Below are positions 33,439-47,200 of a DNA stretch of 64,000 nucleotides, piece after piece (the stretch's first letter is position 1; each line of letters begins with the position of its first letter). This DNA comes from Eutrigla gurnardus (Eukaryota > Chordata > Actinopteri > Perciformes > Triglidae), in contig OY741267.1 of NCBI GenBank assembly GCA_963514095.1, positions 8,648,048 to 8,712,047 of the forward strand, read 5' to 3'. The notes below the pieces were generated by a model. The model saw only the letters and a program-made list of their open reading frames with translations. It did no database searches and was not told the origin of the DNA. Both the position numbers and the translations under genes were made by a program.

Positions 33439-36117
33439 TCAGTGAGGCGGGTTCATGGCGCCGTGACCTCGCTGCTGCTTTTGTTTCTGCTGCAGGAGGA
33501 GCTGCTCCAGGGCCGATGGGCCCGGCTGCATCATGGAGCTGGACCAGATGGACTGCAGGGGAGACCAAACGTGTTAGCATGATGCTACTCATTTAACCTT
33601 CATTCATAATAAATACTGTTGTCCTGTGTATTTGAGAAGTGAATATTGAGAATCGAGTTATAAAACCGTGTCAGAAGACCTTGAGGCTGTCGAGCAGCAC
33701 AGTGGAGGACGACTCCTCCATAGGAGACTCCTGATTGGTCCAGGAGCTGCTGGTCGGACCGGCCTGGTGCCAGCTGGTGTCTGAAGCTGCAGAGGAGGCT
33801 GCAGCTGGCAGGTAGTCCAGACCAAACCCACTGACTGCTCCTAAACAACAACAACATGTTAATATCTGGAGACGAGGCTTATTATTGCCTTCCCTCTGAA
33901 CCGCCTGAACCCTGTCTGCCTGGACCCCTGATCCTCACCCCTCTGGAGCACTGTCTGGACTTTCTGGACCCCCTTAACAACATACGTCTGGACCCTCCTA
34001 AATTAAACCATCCTAAATACCTGGTGAACTGACTGTCTTCAAAAAACCTAAAGCAAGTCCAGTTGCCTACAATAAAGCTGTCAAAGAACCCTCTGAACCC
34101 CCATGGACCCTCTAAACCCTGTCAACTCTCTAAATATAGTCCTTCTGGACCCCCTGAATCCGGTCCTCGAGATTCTCTGAACCCTGTCTGTCTTGATCCC
34201 TAAACCCAGTCCTTCTAGACTCTTTGAACCTCGTCTGTGGGGTGTGCAAAGATTAATCTAAAAATCACGATTCTTCTCAATCGATTCATGATAAAATCTA
34301 TTATTTTTGTATTATTATTTATTTTTTAATGTTAAAAGTTTGTGGAAGTTAAGCATGCCTTTATGTAATATTTGGTCTATGATTTGCCTTTGTGTTTTTA
34401 CATTATTGTAATCACTTTTACTATTTCAAAACATTTTAATGATATAATCTCATGCTCTCATGACATAATTTGCGACACCACCTTTATCAGCTCACAGAGG
34501 ACTGGAGTAGATCCTGAAGCATGGACTAATTTAAAAATAGTTAAGAATCGAAAAACTCTATTCTGATTCGAATCGTGAGACACCCAAAGATTCCCACCCC
34601 TACTTGTCTGTGTGGAACCTCTGATCCCAATCACTCCCGACTCCATGAACACTTGACCCCCTGAACCCCCTGAGCCCTGTCTCTCACCGGTCTTGTCGGC
34701 CTTCCAGCGGTCCACCACCCGGCGATCCCGGCTGTCCGGAGTGCCTATGGGCCCGAAGTTAGAGAAGGGCATGGCTCCGTGGTTGTGTGTAGGGGGGGAG
34801 GACGGCAGGCTGCTGGGGTTGGACGAGTGAGGGGATTGGCTCGCTGGGGTGGAGTGATCTGCCAATCAGAATACAGTTTTAATGACTATACCACTAAATA
34901 TAATTACATCCCAGTTCCATCAGTACAGTGACGTACCTGAGCTGGCAGGGAGGGAGGGAGACCAGGGAGTCCCTTCAAACAGCGAGTAGAGGGACGGCTC
35001 CTGGTGCATCATGGGAGCGTCAGACTTGGAGCTGGGCGGCAGGTTCTTGCCGTAGGCCTGACTGAAGATGCTGTTCTGGTTGTACTCCTGAAAACACAAT
35101 CACATAGACATTACAGCTCCGATAGATCAGCTATTGATTGGTCTCTGATCATTCTAGATAAGAAATGAGAAATTCTGACACGCAAGGGTTGTGGGAAATT
35201 AAACATAAAATAAACATTAATGTGATGTCAAGTATTTGATTCACTGCCCAAACATTTATCCTCGTCTAGTTATTCAACCTATGAACAGTTTTTTTTTATT
35301 GTGTCCAAAAAAAAAAACTCTACCATGATATTCATCAATGTTGTGATATAAAATGACAGATTGTATCCTCATCTTTACACGGGAGACATTTAAATCATTT
35401 CAACACATTTAACAAGTAAGAAGTAATTTGATTTGCCTCCTCATACATTTTAATTTGTCTTTTAAAAAAAGATTCAGGTAGGCAAAAGCAAAAATGTACA
35501 TGCAAGTGTTTTAATAATGATTTACTTTGCCATCTGGTGGTGGAACAATGTTCCAACAGTCACAATGCGTTTTAAGTACTTTTTGATGATTACCAGGATA
35601 ATATTTAGAATGGCAATCATTTTTCACCAGGATAATCTCAACATGATATTTTCATATCGTCCACTGACTATTCATACGGATTGACCATGTTGTAATTATC
35701 AGGACGTCCTGTGTCTGCCGGACAGCGCCGGAAACCACGGATTTCTAACGTGAAGCTGCTTCACTGTGTTTTTACCAGTTTCTTTTGGAGAGGAGATCTC
35801 TGTGGGAACAACCTCCAGAAACATGAATGCTGAAGAAGTCCTCATCAACAACCACTCCCCCACACTACCACATCAACAAACTGTCTTATGATTGTTTTGA
35901 TTGGTAGACCTCTAGTGGCAGAAAACCACACTACTATACTACGTGTGTTGAAAGGCTGACTGGCAGACCAAGCAGCAGGACTTTAGATTCTTTAAGTTAT
36001 TGTATGTAAACCATGGATGACGGGTCTGACCTGCATGGGGAAGCCAGACATGGGCATGAGAGAAGATGATTGGCTGACAACCTCGACGCCGCTCTCCATC
36101 CTGGGCTGGTTTGGCAG
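33439..36117 (-). CDS. smg7: smg7 exons 19-23: Pro/Ser-rich C-terminus
   Basis: Residues about 965-1191. Conserved stretches are [73 protein letters not shown] and the final [19 protein letters not shown] ending NPPH and TGA at 33439-33441. Known: the Pro-rich C-terminal part of SMG7 promotes decay of bound mRNAs. Exon 19 (87 nt) is less conserved than its neighbours but in phase. Confidence 0.95.
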
Positions 36118-38179
36118 CTGCAGAGACGAAGGACAGACGCATCACACACATGTCCACCAAGGATTTCTCCATCGCTGTCCACCATGAATGCAGACACCAT
36201 ATATTGTATCACAGGATTTGCAATGTTGGCAAATTAAAAGGGGTTTTTCACACCGGTATTCTGCCATAATCATGGAACGAGCCCTCAACATCCCGCCATC
36301 GCACCATTTACACTGAACTTTGGTTTGTGGCATAACAACGCTTCTAACCTTTTTTCCTCTTTGTGGAGCCAGAGGTCGGTGACGCGTAGCACCTCGGCGG
36401 TAGTGTGACTTAAATTACCCCTAGCATACCAAAACAACAATGGAAGTCGAACAGAAAGTTTGCGACTCTACAAGTTGCTCTGCATCATTTGCATCATGAT
36501 ACAAACAATGGCGGCCTTGCACAAACTTTTTAAATCCCCCAGTGGCGGGTCACGCACAAAACTGCCTCAGTTCGCCTCCATTACAGCTCTGAGACCACAT
36601 TCATTGCCAGTCGGTGGACTCCGGCACACCATTACGTCTCTGTCCCTTTTACACTAACGATGTTGCGGAAAAAAGAGTGATATGCCACAACGAAGTCAAG
36701 CAGCATGTGTCCAGAGTGGGCGGGGCCTGAACCCAGCTGACCAGTCTAGAAACACAGAGCCCACCTGCGTTTCTGCCTGTGTTTCTGCATGCTCTGTGGG
36801 TGTCTCATATCTGTACAACCAGTGATGTTATTGCTAGCACAAAATTGCAATATTGCAATGTCAATATTATTCCGAGCTGTTTATAATTTCAATCATCTAC
36901 TAATTTATACATTTATATTCAATTAAAGTGCATTCAGGATATCAAACTCATTTGAATACATCATGCTCCTACAGCAGCCACAGTAAAAGTCTTCCAGCTG
37001 AGGGGTTGAATATAATATATAGGACTGCAATATTGCGATATAAAAATACTCTGTGTAGGCTACAGGTTAAATGCATCAATTAGGTGCAATTTGATAGCAA
37101 ATATGAGGCTAGATAAACAATTTTGTGCTCCAGAAAACCATTCAAACATATCGCATATGACCTAAAGTGACGTCCCATTCTTAATCCATAGGGTTTAATA
37201 TGACGTCGGTCCACCCTTTGCAGCTATAACAGCTTCAGCTCTTCTGGAAGGCTTTCCACAAGGTTTAGGAGTGTGTTTATGGGACTTTTTGACCATTCTT
37301 CCAGAAGTGTATTTGTGAGGTCACACACTGATGTTGGAGGGAAGGCCTGGCTCTCAGTCTCCACTCTAATTCATCCCAAAGGTGTTCTATCGGGTTGAGG
37401 TCAGGACTCTGTGCAGACCAGTCAAGTTCATCCACACCAAACTCTCTCCTCCATGTCTTTATGGACCTTGCTTTGTGCACTGGTGCTCAGTCATGCTGGA
37501 ACAGGAAGGGGTCGTCCCCAAACTGGTCCACAAAGTTGGGAGCATGGAATTGTCCAACATCTCTTGGTCTGCTGAAGCATTCAGAGTTCCTTTCACTGGA
37601 ACTAAGGGGCCAAGCCCAGCTCCTGAAAAACAACCCACACCATAATCCCCCTCCACCAAACTTTACACGTGGCACAATGCAGTCAGACAAGTACCGTTGT
37701 CCTGGCAACCGCCAAACCCAGACTCGTCCATCAGATATCCAGATGGAGAAGCGTGTTCGGTCACTCCAGAGAACGTCTCCACTGCTCTAGAGTCCAGTGG
37801 CGGCGTGCTTTACACCACTGCATCCGACGCTTTGCATTACACTTGCTGATGTATGGCTTGGATGCAGCTGATCACCATGGAAACCCATTCCATGAAGCTC
37901 TCTACACTGTTCTTGATCTAATCTGAAGGCCACATGAAGTTTGGAGGTCTGTAGTGATTGACTCTGCAGAAAGTTGGTGACCTCTGTGACCTCTGTGCCT
38001 CAGCATCCGCTGACCCCGCTCCGTCATTTTACGTGGTCGACCACTTCTTGGCTGAGTTGCTGTCGTTCCCAATCACTTCCACTTTGTTCTAATCCCACTG
38101 ACAGTTGACTGGAATATTTAGGAGTGAGGACATTTCATGACTGGGCTTGTTGCACAGGTGGCATCCTATCACAGTACCA

Positions 38180-38235
<56 letters not shown>

Positions 38236-38250
38236 CCTATCACAGTACCA

Positions 38251-38289
<39 letters not shown>

Positions 38290-41200
38290 ATCACAGTACC
38301 ACGCTGGAGTTCACTGAGCTCCTGAGAGCGACCCATTCTTTCACATGTTTGTAGAAACAGTCTGAATGCCGAGGTGCTGCTTTTATACACCTGTGGCCAT
38401 GGAAGTGATTGAACACCTGATTTAGATTATTTGGATGGTGAGGGAATACTTTTGGCAATATAGTGTATAAATGGTGATGACACTCACACCAACAAAATAT
38501 GGTTAGAGTGAATCAAGATGGGTTGGTTGGGTTGCCAACATCACTGCAGACCTCACACTGAGGACAGTCTCTCCGGGAGCCCCACCCCTCTCTGCAGGGA
38601 GAGAAGTCCAGGCGAGGGCTGCTGTAAAGTTCATGGTCCGAGCAGAAAGCCAGCATCAAGCCCGGGCCTTTCCATGCCGACCTACAAAAGCCGGTCACGG
38701 TACACACGGAGGAAATACGCCAACCAGCACCGGGTAGAGGATTGTCCCACAGCGAGGAGCATCTCCATGCCACAAATGATTGATTTACATTGTTTCCAAA
38801 CATTGTCAATCAGGTTTTGTAGCCCGGTGGAGTGTGCTGGCGTTACCTTTTCCTCTAATGATGCTGCACTGATAGCCTAACACCTACGTGATGGCTGCAT
38901 AATCTCTCTAATTTGTGAATTTAAATGCTGCCATCTTGACCAGGAGCCCCTTTAAAAAGACATTCATAATGGAATTATCTTAGTTAAATAAAACAAACAA
39001 ACACGCAATAAAGTCAGAACCTGGAGGATTACCAGCTGTCCGACAGCCATTTCAACTCTCACTTCAAAGAAATAAATCATGAAATTATCTCTTCTCTGGC
39101 ATGGTTACTGTGCGTCTTTCCGATGTCAGCAGTTTTCAGATTTGAGAAAGTAAGTAAAGGCGCAGTCACACCAGGGCCATTCGATCCGTACCATGCCTCC
39201 AGCCCAAACGGGCCGAGGCTCGATTGCCTCTTAACTACGTCATCACGTCATGTGCGCGTGCATGAACCGGACCGTACTCAAATCCACCTCTTCAGGGGTG
39301 CCGGGGCCGAGGAAGTGTACCGTTGGAGCGCTCACACTAGTCAAACAATCTGGACTTTAGGCTCAATCGTCCCTGGGCGGTGGTGTGAGTGCGTCCTAAG
39401 TAAGAAACGTTTTGCATGAAGTCAACAATGTTTTAGGGTTTGTGTCCAGATCCTGGCAGAAGAGCAGCCACATGGCTCTGGGGAAGCTCCATCCAAAAAA
39501 CGCCCCCCAAGCACTTTTTGATGTTTCTATGACAACAATATCTTGATGACCACTCAAACCAGTGTAGTATGATAGACTTGCATTGTTTGACATTGTTTTC
39601 TATCCAACGAGAGGATGCCGTTTCATACTTTGTATGATGAACTAGTCACTAATCCTACAGGTGAAACGTTAGACCGAAGACAATCCGTCACAGCCAATGT
39701 GAGCGCTGATAAAAGCACAAAACTCAGCGGCAGAATACAGTGTCCACCGGCCAATCTGCTCCCACCAATGGGCTGTTCTTTGTTTTAATGGTGGCTGTCA
39801 GAGAGATGAAAAACTATACAGGTACATTTTGTAATTTTTTTAAGTTAAATGCATCAATCTGATGCACTTTGAGGGCTTAATTAAGAGTCTAGATCTATAA
39901 GCAATGTTAATATTAAGTATATAAAATATATTCGTAAACTCGTTGGTTGTGTAGTGTGAAATGCACACAAAGCATGGTCAACGAGACGCGCTCTGTATTT
40001 CGAGACGGTCGGGTGGGTTCATGCCCCTGCCACTCTGGATAGTCTGTCCCGGTTGGCAGTTCTGCCATCGACATGCTATAACAATGTATGTGCAACCCTG
40101 GTGACGTCGGGTGCAGCACTTTTTCTCGAGCGATCTCTCCACATTGAGAACAAATGATAAAGAAGCTATGTGGACACAGTCGCTTATTCACTCGTTACCT
40201 ACTCGCCCTCATGCCAGTTCAGCAACATATTGGACTTTCAGACTCACATTTATGAGGAGGATGGGTTTTTGCTTATGGAGCAAATATATACAGTATATAT
40301 ATATTTTAAATATCTTGACCAAATGTGTTTGGTAAATGAAAACTGCTGATGGTGGCTGGGAAACACATCATTGTTACGCTACACAATGACTACTATCACA
40401 GGATGTGAAGAGAGGGGAGAGTGTGGCTTTAGGGGTGGATGGGACTCGATGCTGTGGGGGTCTGGGGGTTGGGGAAGACAGGGCTACATACAAATATGTT
40501 TGGTCCAGGAGCAGTGCTAAGAGGGCCGGCCAAGGCCTGGAAGAAATCAGGAGGCTTAGAAAAGACGAGCTCCTCCTCCTCCTCAAACTCTGCTAGAGTT
40601 TTTAACAGGTCAGGAGGTAGAAGAGGCGAGCTCTTGTTGTCCTAGTGAGAGATGAAGCAAGAAGAAGAGGGGGGAGGGGGGGAGGTAAAAAAGAAGAGAA
40701 AGAAAGCAAGCCGGTAAGACTGAGCTGGAAAGAAGGAAAGTCAAAAGCTACAGAAGCCTGTAAGCAAGTGTTACCTACACTTCTTGCACGTAACATTTAA
40801 TACCTAATTTGCTTCGTAATACAGAATTTAATTGTCAATATATTCAGCTTGATTTGATAGTTATATTGTACATATATTTGTGTTTTTTATATATTTTTAT
40901 GTTCATTTCATAGAAGGTTATTTGACCTTTATTTAACCAAAGAAGAGTCACATTGAGATGAATCTCTCTTTTACAAGTGAGCCCTGGCCAAGGTTGTATC
41001 CATAGTAAAGTTAGATCTATAAAAACCCTTCACTGGGGGAACTAGTTAGACCAGGCTTGTGTCCTCCAGGTGAGCCAGGTGTGACTGTTAGATCAAAATC
41101 TGTCATTATAATTTAAAGTTAAGAGAAATGATGTTGATATTGATGTCCAAAGTGATTCTTCATGTTACTGATTTAATTGTATCAATGTATCATTTATTTG

Positions 41201-44200
41201 TTGAATTTAGGCTAGAAATCTTAACCGTTGGTCCTGTCATTGACTAACTGATAGCGAACTCTGCACAATGGAAATATTGTTGGAAATATTGTCCTTTGAT
41301 CATTATTTTATACTGGATAATTTTAATGAGATTGGGCTTTTATCCTCTCTTCAGGTTCTTCATCGTTAACGTCAGCAGTTAGTCCATCACCATCAAACAC
41401 ACAACACAGAGACTGTTGGCTGTTCTCCATCATCACAGCGGCAAAGACTTAACGCAGCGCTCAAGATCATCAAGACAGCCATTACACTAGTAAGAGTATC
41501 GCCACCGATACTCAGCATTCTTCGGTATCTGTAATTTTTTTTAAGCCAATTCGTCAAAAACCATGATTTAATTTTAAAATGTGCTTTCTTGGCTCTGATG
41601 CGGCCGCAGTGACTACTCTGGCCTTTATTTGGTTGATTTTAACAATAATAAAACTATTTCAATCACTTATTTTTAAAACCCTTTTTGTGATGAGGTCATG
41701 TTGATAGATTTTGTGAATTAAACAGATGCTTTGGTTTGGGTTTTTCTGCAACTTATAGCCCGACACCCATTAACTGTGAACTCACTGGTTAATTTGGAAG
41801 CGAAAAGAAAAAACAAAACATGAATTGACATGAAAGATCTTTGCCACTGTATTTAGAAGCATTATGTTGCTTTGCTGAAGTTTAGTGCTGCATTTTACCA
41901 GCTGACCTCTGTTCTTAAATCTGATTCTTTTTCCAAAATAAAGTTCCATGGTGGTTCACAGGGAGGGGCCTATCTATAGTCTCCCCCCATGTACGATTTT
42001 GGCATGAATGGTGTGTTTTTTAGTTCGAAAAGTGATTTGAATTTTGAATACAAAGTTACAGCCCAAGTTGATATTTCCTGTTTTAGGTCAATTTCCTTGT
42101 GTATAGTTGGTTATTTGAGTATTCAAATAATGAATGGATCGAGCATCTCGATAACCCTGCGGTGCAGTTTTAAGAACCTCTCGTGTCAAATTCAGTCTGC
42201 CAAAAGCATCCAATCACAAAAGAGACAACAAAGAGGAGAAAAACTAAGTAAAGTAAGAAAAGAAGCAGAGAGACAGACAAGCAGCAGGACAGGACCACCA
42301 CCTCCTCTTTCATGTAAAAGAGGCTCACCTCAAATGGGGGTCCCCGGGGCCCGGTGGAGGCGTCCTGCTCAGAGCATATCCCCCCTGGTGGAGGCCTCTT
42401 CATCCTGTCTGCCAACACAGCCAGACCGTCCCCCATCCTGTACGACGGTTCCCAGTAGAAGTCCTGCATCTTGACATTGGGATACTTGATCTTCTTGTCC
42501 ATGGTCAGCTGAGGCTGGGTGGGCGGCTGCAGCTGGTGTTCGTACAGTTTGAGAGGATCCTGAGCCGCCATGTAAAACGCCTGCTGCTGCTGAGGCTGCT
42601 TCATTGACATCTGAATGTGTGGGATCTTCTGCAGGGCAGCCTGAGCCTGGTTCCACATCTGAGCCGGCTGATCCTGGACCTGCATGTACTGTCGAGACCA
42701 GACACACAACTACAGTTAACGTCCCTCACTGACCCAGTTATTTATCGCTGGTCTGTATCCGAGGCTGTAGAGTGTTTTACAGCCTTCGCAATACAGTAAA
42801 TACAGACTCAATCCCACACAACGCCTCACTAGAGCGTGCAATGTTGGTAAATTAAGTCAAACATGTGACACTACAACAATAAAAAGGAAAACATGACTCA
42901 TTTTTTTTGACTCATCCAGTATTTGTGATTATTGACCTTGGCTGGCCACATTTTTACGATGAACTCATTTTGACACTGTGGGAGGATCCTCTCCCCAGCC
43001 AGATCACTTGTCCCTGCGACTAGATATTAGGTCGGCTGGAACTCTTGTACAAGCCCACTGGGCTTCCTGTCCTCCTTGCACCATTTGATGTGAATGTGTG
43101 CTAAATAATTAAACTAAAGGCCCTGGTTGAAGGTGGCATGCAGATCCAACCGTGAGCTTTACAGCAGCCCTCGCCTTGACCTCGCAGCTAAGTTGTGCTG
43201 CTGTGTTTATGTGTGTAGCAAAATGTATTTTTCCCCACAGCATACAGCAAAGAGAAATACCACGGTCTGAGCCAATCAGAGGCCGAGTAGGGGCGGGCCT
43301 TCGTCTCTGATTGGCAGTGAGTGTATCCATAAACTCACTGCTTGCCCAATAGGCTTCATCTAGATTGGCCCATGTGTGTGAGACACTGACCTGCTGCAGG
43401 CCCGGGTGGTGAGGTGGACTCTTCCCCATCCCGACCTGCTGGACCGGTTTGGTGGGAGACTGCTGCTGGCTCATCGCCTGCACCTGCAGCTGGACCGACT
43501 GCTGCAAGGACTGGGGTTGGGGCTGTTGACCCTGGGAGGGGCCCTGGTTCATGGGCCCTGGGCCCTGGACCGAGGACCCCGGCCCCTGGCCTGGACCAGG
43601 ACCGGAGGGCCTCTGCTGACTGTAAGGAATGTGGGACTGCTTCCCAGCCTGGGTGCCGGCCTGGCTGTGCACGCCCGGCTGGAGGAACGGTCCGGGGACG
43701 GACACGCCAGTGGAGAAGGTGAAGCCCGGGTTCACCTGAAGACCTGGGAACGCCACTGGGGGAGGGATCACATAGGCCGAAGGGGGGAAACCTGCAAAGG
43801 AAACAATCAGGTGCAGAATTTAAAGTGACTGTAGCGCTGCAAGTATTCATGGGTATTTTTATTCCGATATGAAACCAAGGGTGATAGGGTTATCCATTTC
43901 AGTTCACAACAAGGCTCTTTCATGAGGTGGCGGTGTGGACAGGATCTACTTCTTCCTGACGTAAGTAAGTATCTGACTGCACCGGTACGCCTGACATTTA
44001 GCTGGTCTGTTTATGTGTGTAGCAAAATGTTTTTTTCCCCACAGCATACAGCGAAGAAGAAATACCACCGTCTGAGCCAATCAGTGGCCGAGTAGGGGCG
44101 GGCCTTCGTCTCTGATTGGCTCTCACCCCGGTCTCTTCTTCGCTGAATGTTTGCGAGTAAAAGGAATCAGGCGGAGTGACTTGAGCAACAAAAAGAGAGA

Positions 44201-47200
44201 CAACAGTGGATCGTTTTTTTCGTACAGAAAGTTGCCGTGCCCTTAACACCTGTCTCTCCTCGCACCGTAACATGCCGGTCCTGTCTCACTGTCTCCCCTT
44301 CCGTAACATGCCGGTCCTGTCTCACTGTCTCCCCTCCGGTAAGATGCCGGTCCTGTCTCACTGTCTCCCCTCACACTGTAAGACACCGGTCCTGTCTCAC
44401 TGTCTCCCCTCACACTGTAAGACACCGGTCCTGTCTCACTGTCTCCCCTCCGGTAAGATGCCGGTCCTGTCTCACTGTCTCCCCTCCGGTAAGATGCCGG
44501 TCCTGTCTCACTGTCTCCCCTCCCGTAAGATGCCGGTCCTGTCTCACTGTCTCCCCTCCCGTAAGATGCCGGTCCTGTCTCACTGTCTCCCCTCCCGTAA
44601 GATGCCGGTCCTGTCTCACTGTCTCCCCTCGCGCTGTAAGACGGTCCTGTCTCACTGTCTCCCCTCGCGCCGTAAGACGGTCCTGTCTCACGCGTCTCCG
44701 TCCGAGCCAGTGTCGCAAACCGGGCGGTCCGGTCGGTTGTAGTTTTAAGAGCCGGTCGTTTGTTCCGGTCACGGTTGTACATTATGCAGTACGGTCAGAG
44801 CCAGGCTGGGAACGCTGCCTTTACTGTCGGAGGGTCGTCGTTCAGAATCGTTCAAAATCACCAGAAACACAACCGGTACCGGGACAGGTGCTGGTGGGCC
44901 GAGCAGCATCGCATTCATGGTGGATAACAACCAGCTGGGATTACTGGTGTCGGATCGAGACAAGAACCTGTAGGTTCAGCTGTAGCTAACGTTAGCACTG
45001 CAGCCAGCGTCTAAACAATCCAACTTAACTAATAGACAGCAAAACTAAGTGAAGCATCACAAACCTCATCAACATGTTTATGTGGATACGTTGTTGTTGG
45101 AGATACCTGGGCTGTTTACTGCAATATCACAGTTAGCTTAGCATTTTACTAGCATTAGCCAACACTCAGCCACTGCCTGTGCCTGAAACTCACCACCAAC
45201 ATGAGATTTAGACGCCACAACACTGTGTGACACCTTAGTATGAATCCAGCATTCATGAACTAGGCTATTAATGGGGAAAGATGGATTTTATTTCATGTGG
45301 TGTTTAACAAGATCATCGTTAAGTTTAGCTTATCTGCAATTTAGCACAGATGTGAGGTTTCACCTCGTCTTGTTTTATGTGGCAGTTTTTAAGTCCAAGA
45401 CCAATTTCCCTCAGGACAATATAGTAATGTTGAATTTTGAAACCTTCACGCGAAATGATGGAAGCAACAAATTTCATATTTTTGCTTGCAAATGATTGCA
45501 ACGATTAATTAATAAGAAAAATTATTGTCATTATTTTCTGCAGGTTGGCTGATTGATGAATTGATCAGTTGGAGAAAATTACATTATGATTATATATTTG
45601 TTTAAATACCAGGTCTGCTGGGCAGTGGTGGGAAAGCTCCAGGATGATGGATGGGGATGAACTGGGACGTGCAGGTTGTTTGAGTTTGAGTGACAGGAGA
45701 CTTCTTGGCCTCAGACACCGGAGTCTTCCTCAGCTCAGTCTGCCCCTTCACCTGAACGACAGAAAACATGTCACAAGCCGTCATCGGCTGCTTCAACACG
45801 ACGCCTCATTAAAATCTCCTTTAACAGTGAAAGGTTTGTGTCTCACCTGTTTCCCCGCCTCAGTGGTTTTCTCATAACCAGCTTTTTTCAGCTCACTCTT
45901 CCTCTTCCCGTCTCGCTTCAGCTCTCCCTTCCCAGCAGCCCCGTTGCCTTTGGGGAAGTCTCGCCGCTCTTTGCCACTGTCTTTCAGGTGGTGGCTTCGT
46001 ATGGGCTCACGGCTCTGATCTCTGGGTTTGATGTTCTCCTTGAAGGTGACGACGGGTCGGTCGCTGCCATCGGGCCACGAGCTCTGCGTCTTCCCCGCTG
46101 ACAGCACCGACTTCAGGCGGGAGTTCCCGCCGTCATTGGGCGTCAGCTCGGCATTGGACGACTCCTGCAGGACCGGCGCCTCCTTCTCCTGTGGCTCCTC
46201 GATGGCCTGCTCTGGAATGTCAGTGATGAAGATGAGGAGGCCGTATTCACTCACTCTGCACTGGATCAGCCTGCAGAGAGGAGACAGAGATGATCCTGAA
46301 CTAGACAACTTTTTCAAGTCACTTGTGACGATATTAATATTAATTCCGACAATGGAAATTCACACCAAGTGTTTTTTTTATCCCAAAGGCACTTTGCTGC
46401 ATTTTGCTGCAGCATTCCTGGACAGACCCAACAGTATGGAGTGGATCATGTTAGCCCGTTTAGCCTAGGTGACGGGCAGGCTACAGTTTGTAAGGCTAAA
46501 GAACTATGTGTCCGAGCGGGTGGTGAGCAACATCGGGGCTCCTCAGGGCACCGTGCTGTCCCCCTTCCTGTTCACCATCTACACATTTCAGTACAATACA
46601 GAGATGTGTCATCTGCAGAAATTGTCAGATGACACTGCCATTGTTGGGCGCATGAATGGTGGACGGGGGAGGAATTCAGGGGCCTGGTGGACCGGTTCAC
46701 AAGGTAGTGCGATAGTAAACCACCTGCAGTTGAACGTGGCTAAGACTAAGGCGATGGTGGTGGATTTCAGGAGGAATAAGCCCCCACCTTCTCCAGTCTG
46801 CATCAGTGGAGAATGTCAGCTCCTATAAAGACCTGGACCTGCTAGATGACAATGAGTGGTCCACCAACATCGAGGCCATCCACGAGAATGGGCGGCCTCT
46901 ACCGCCCCAGGAAGCTCAGGTCCTTCAATGTCTGCAGCAGAATGCTCAACACATTCTACCAGTCTGTTATTGGGGACAGTCTTCTATGTTGTGGTGTGCT
47001 GGGGCGTAGGCATCACAGACCACAGGCTTATCCAACCACGCTGTGCTATGGAGCGATACAGGAGGTCATTCCTGCCGACAGCAACTCCTGTACCCCTGCC
47101 AGGCTGGAGGTTGATGCACACATTGTGACCTTAACTTCACTGTATTCTATAGTATACACTAATATATATTTTATTTAACCAAATTGCACTGTATTGTATT

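Noticed and set aside
36142..36660. Possible extra smg7 exon or transposon upstream of exon 19
   Set aside because: No in-phase splice sites with SMG7 similarity; adjoining exons already join in phase.
39123..39420. Possible small hAT MITE in a smg7 intron (gcgcagtcacaccagg ... ctgggcggtggtgtgagtgcg)
   Set aside because: Inverted ends are too imperfect and no target duplication was found.
44206..44989. Open frames of 178-250 codons
   Set aside because: Created by the 36-bp minisatellite in a smg7 intron; no domain, start context or splice support.
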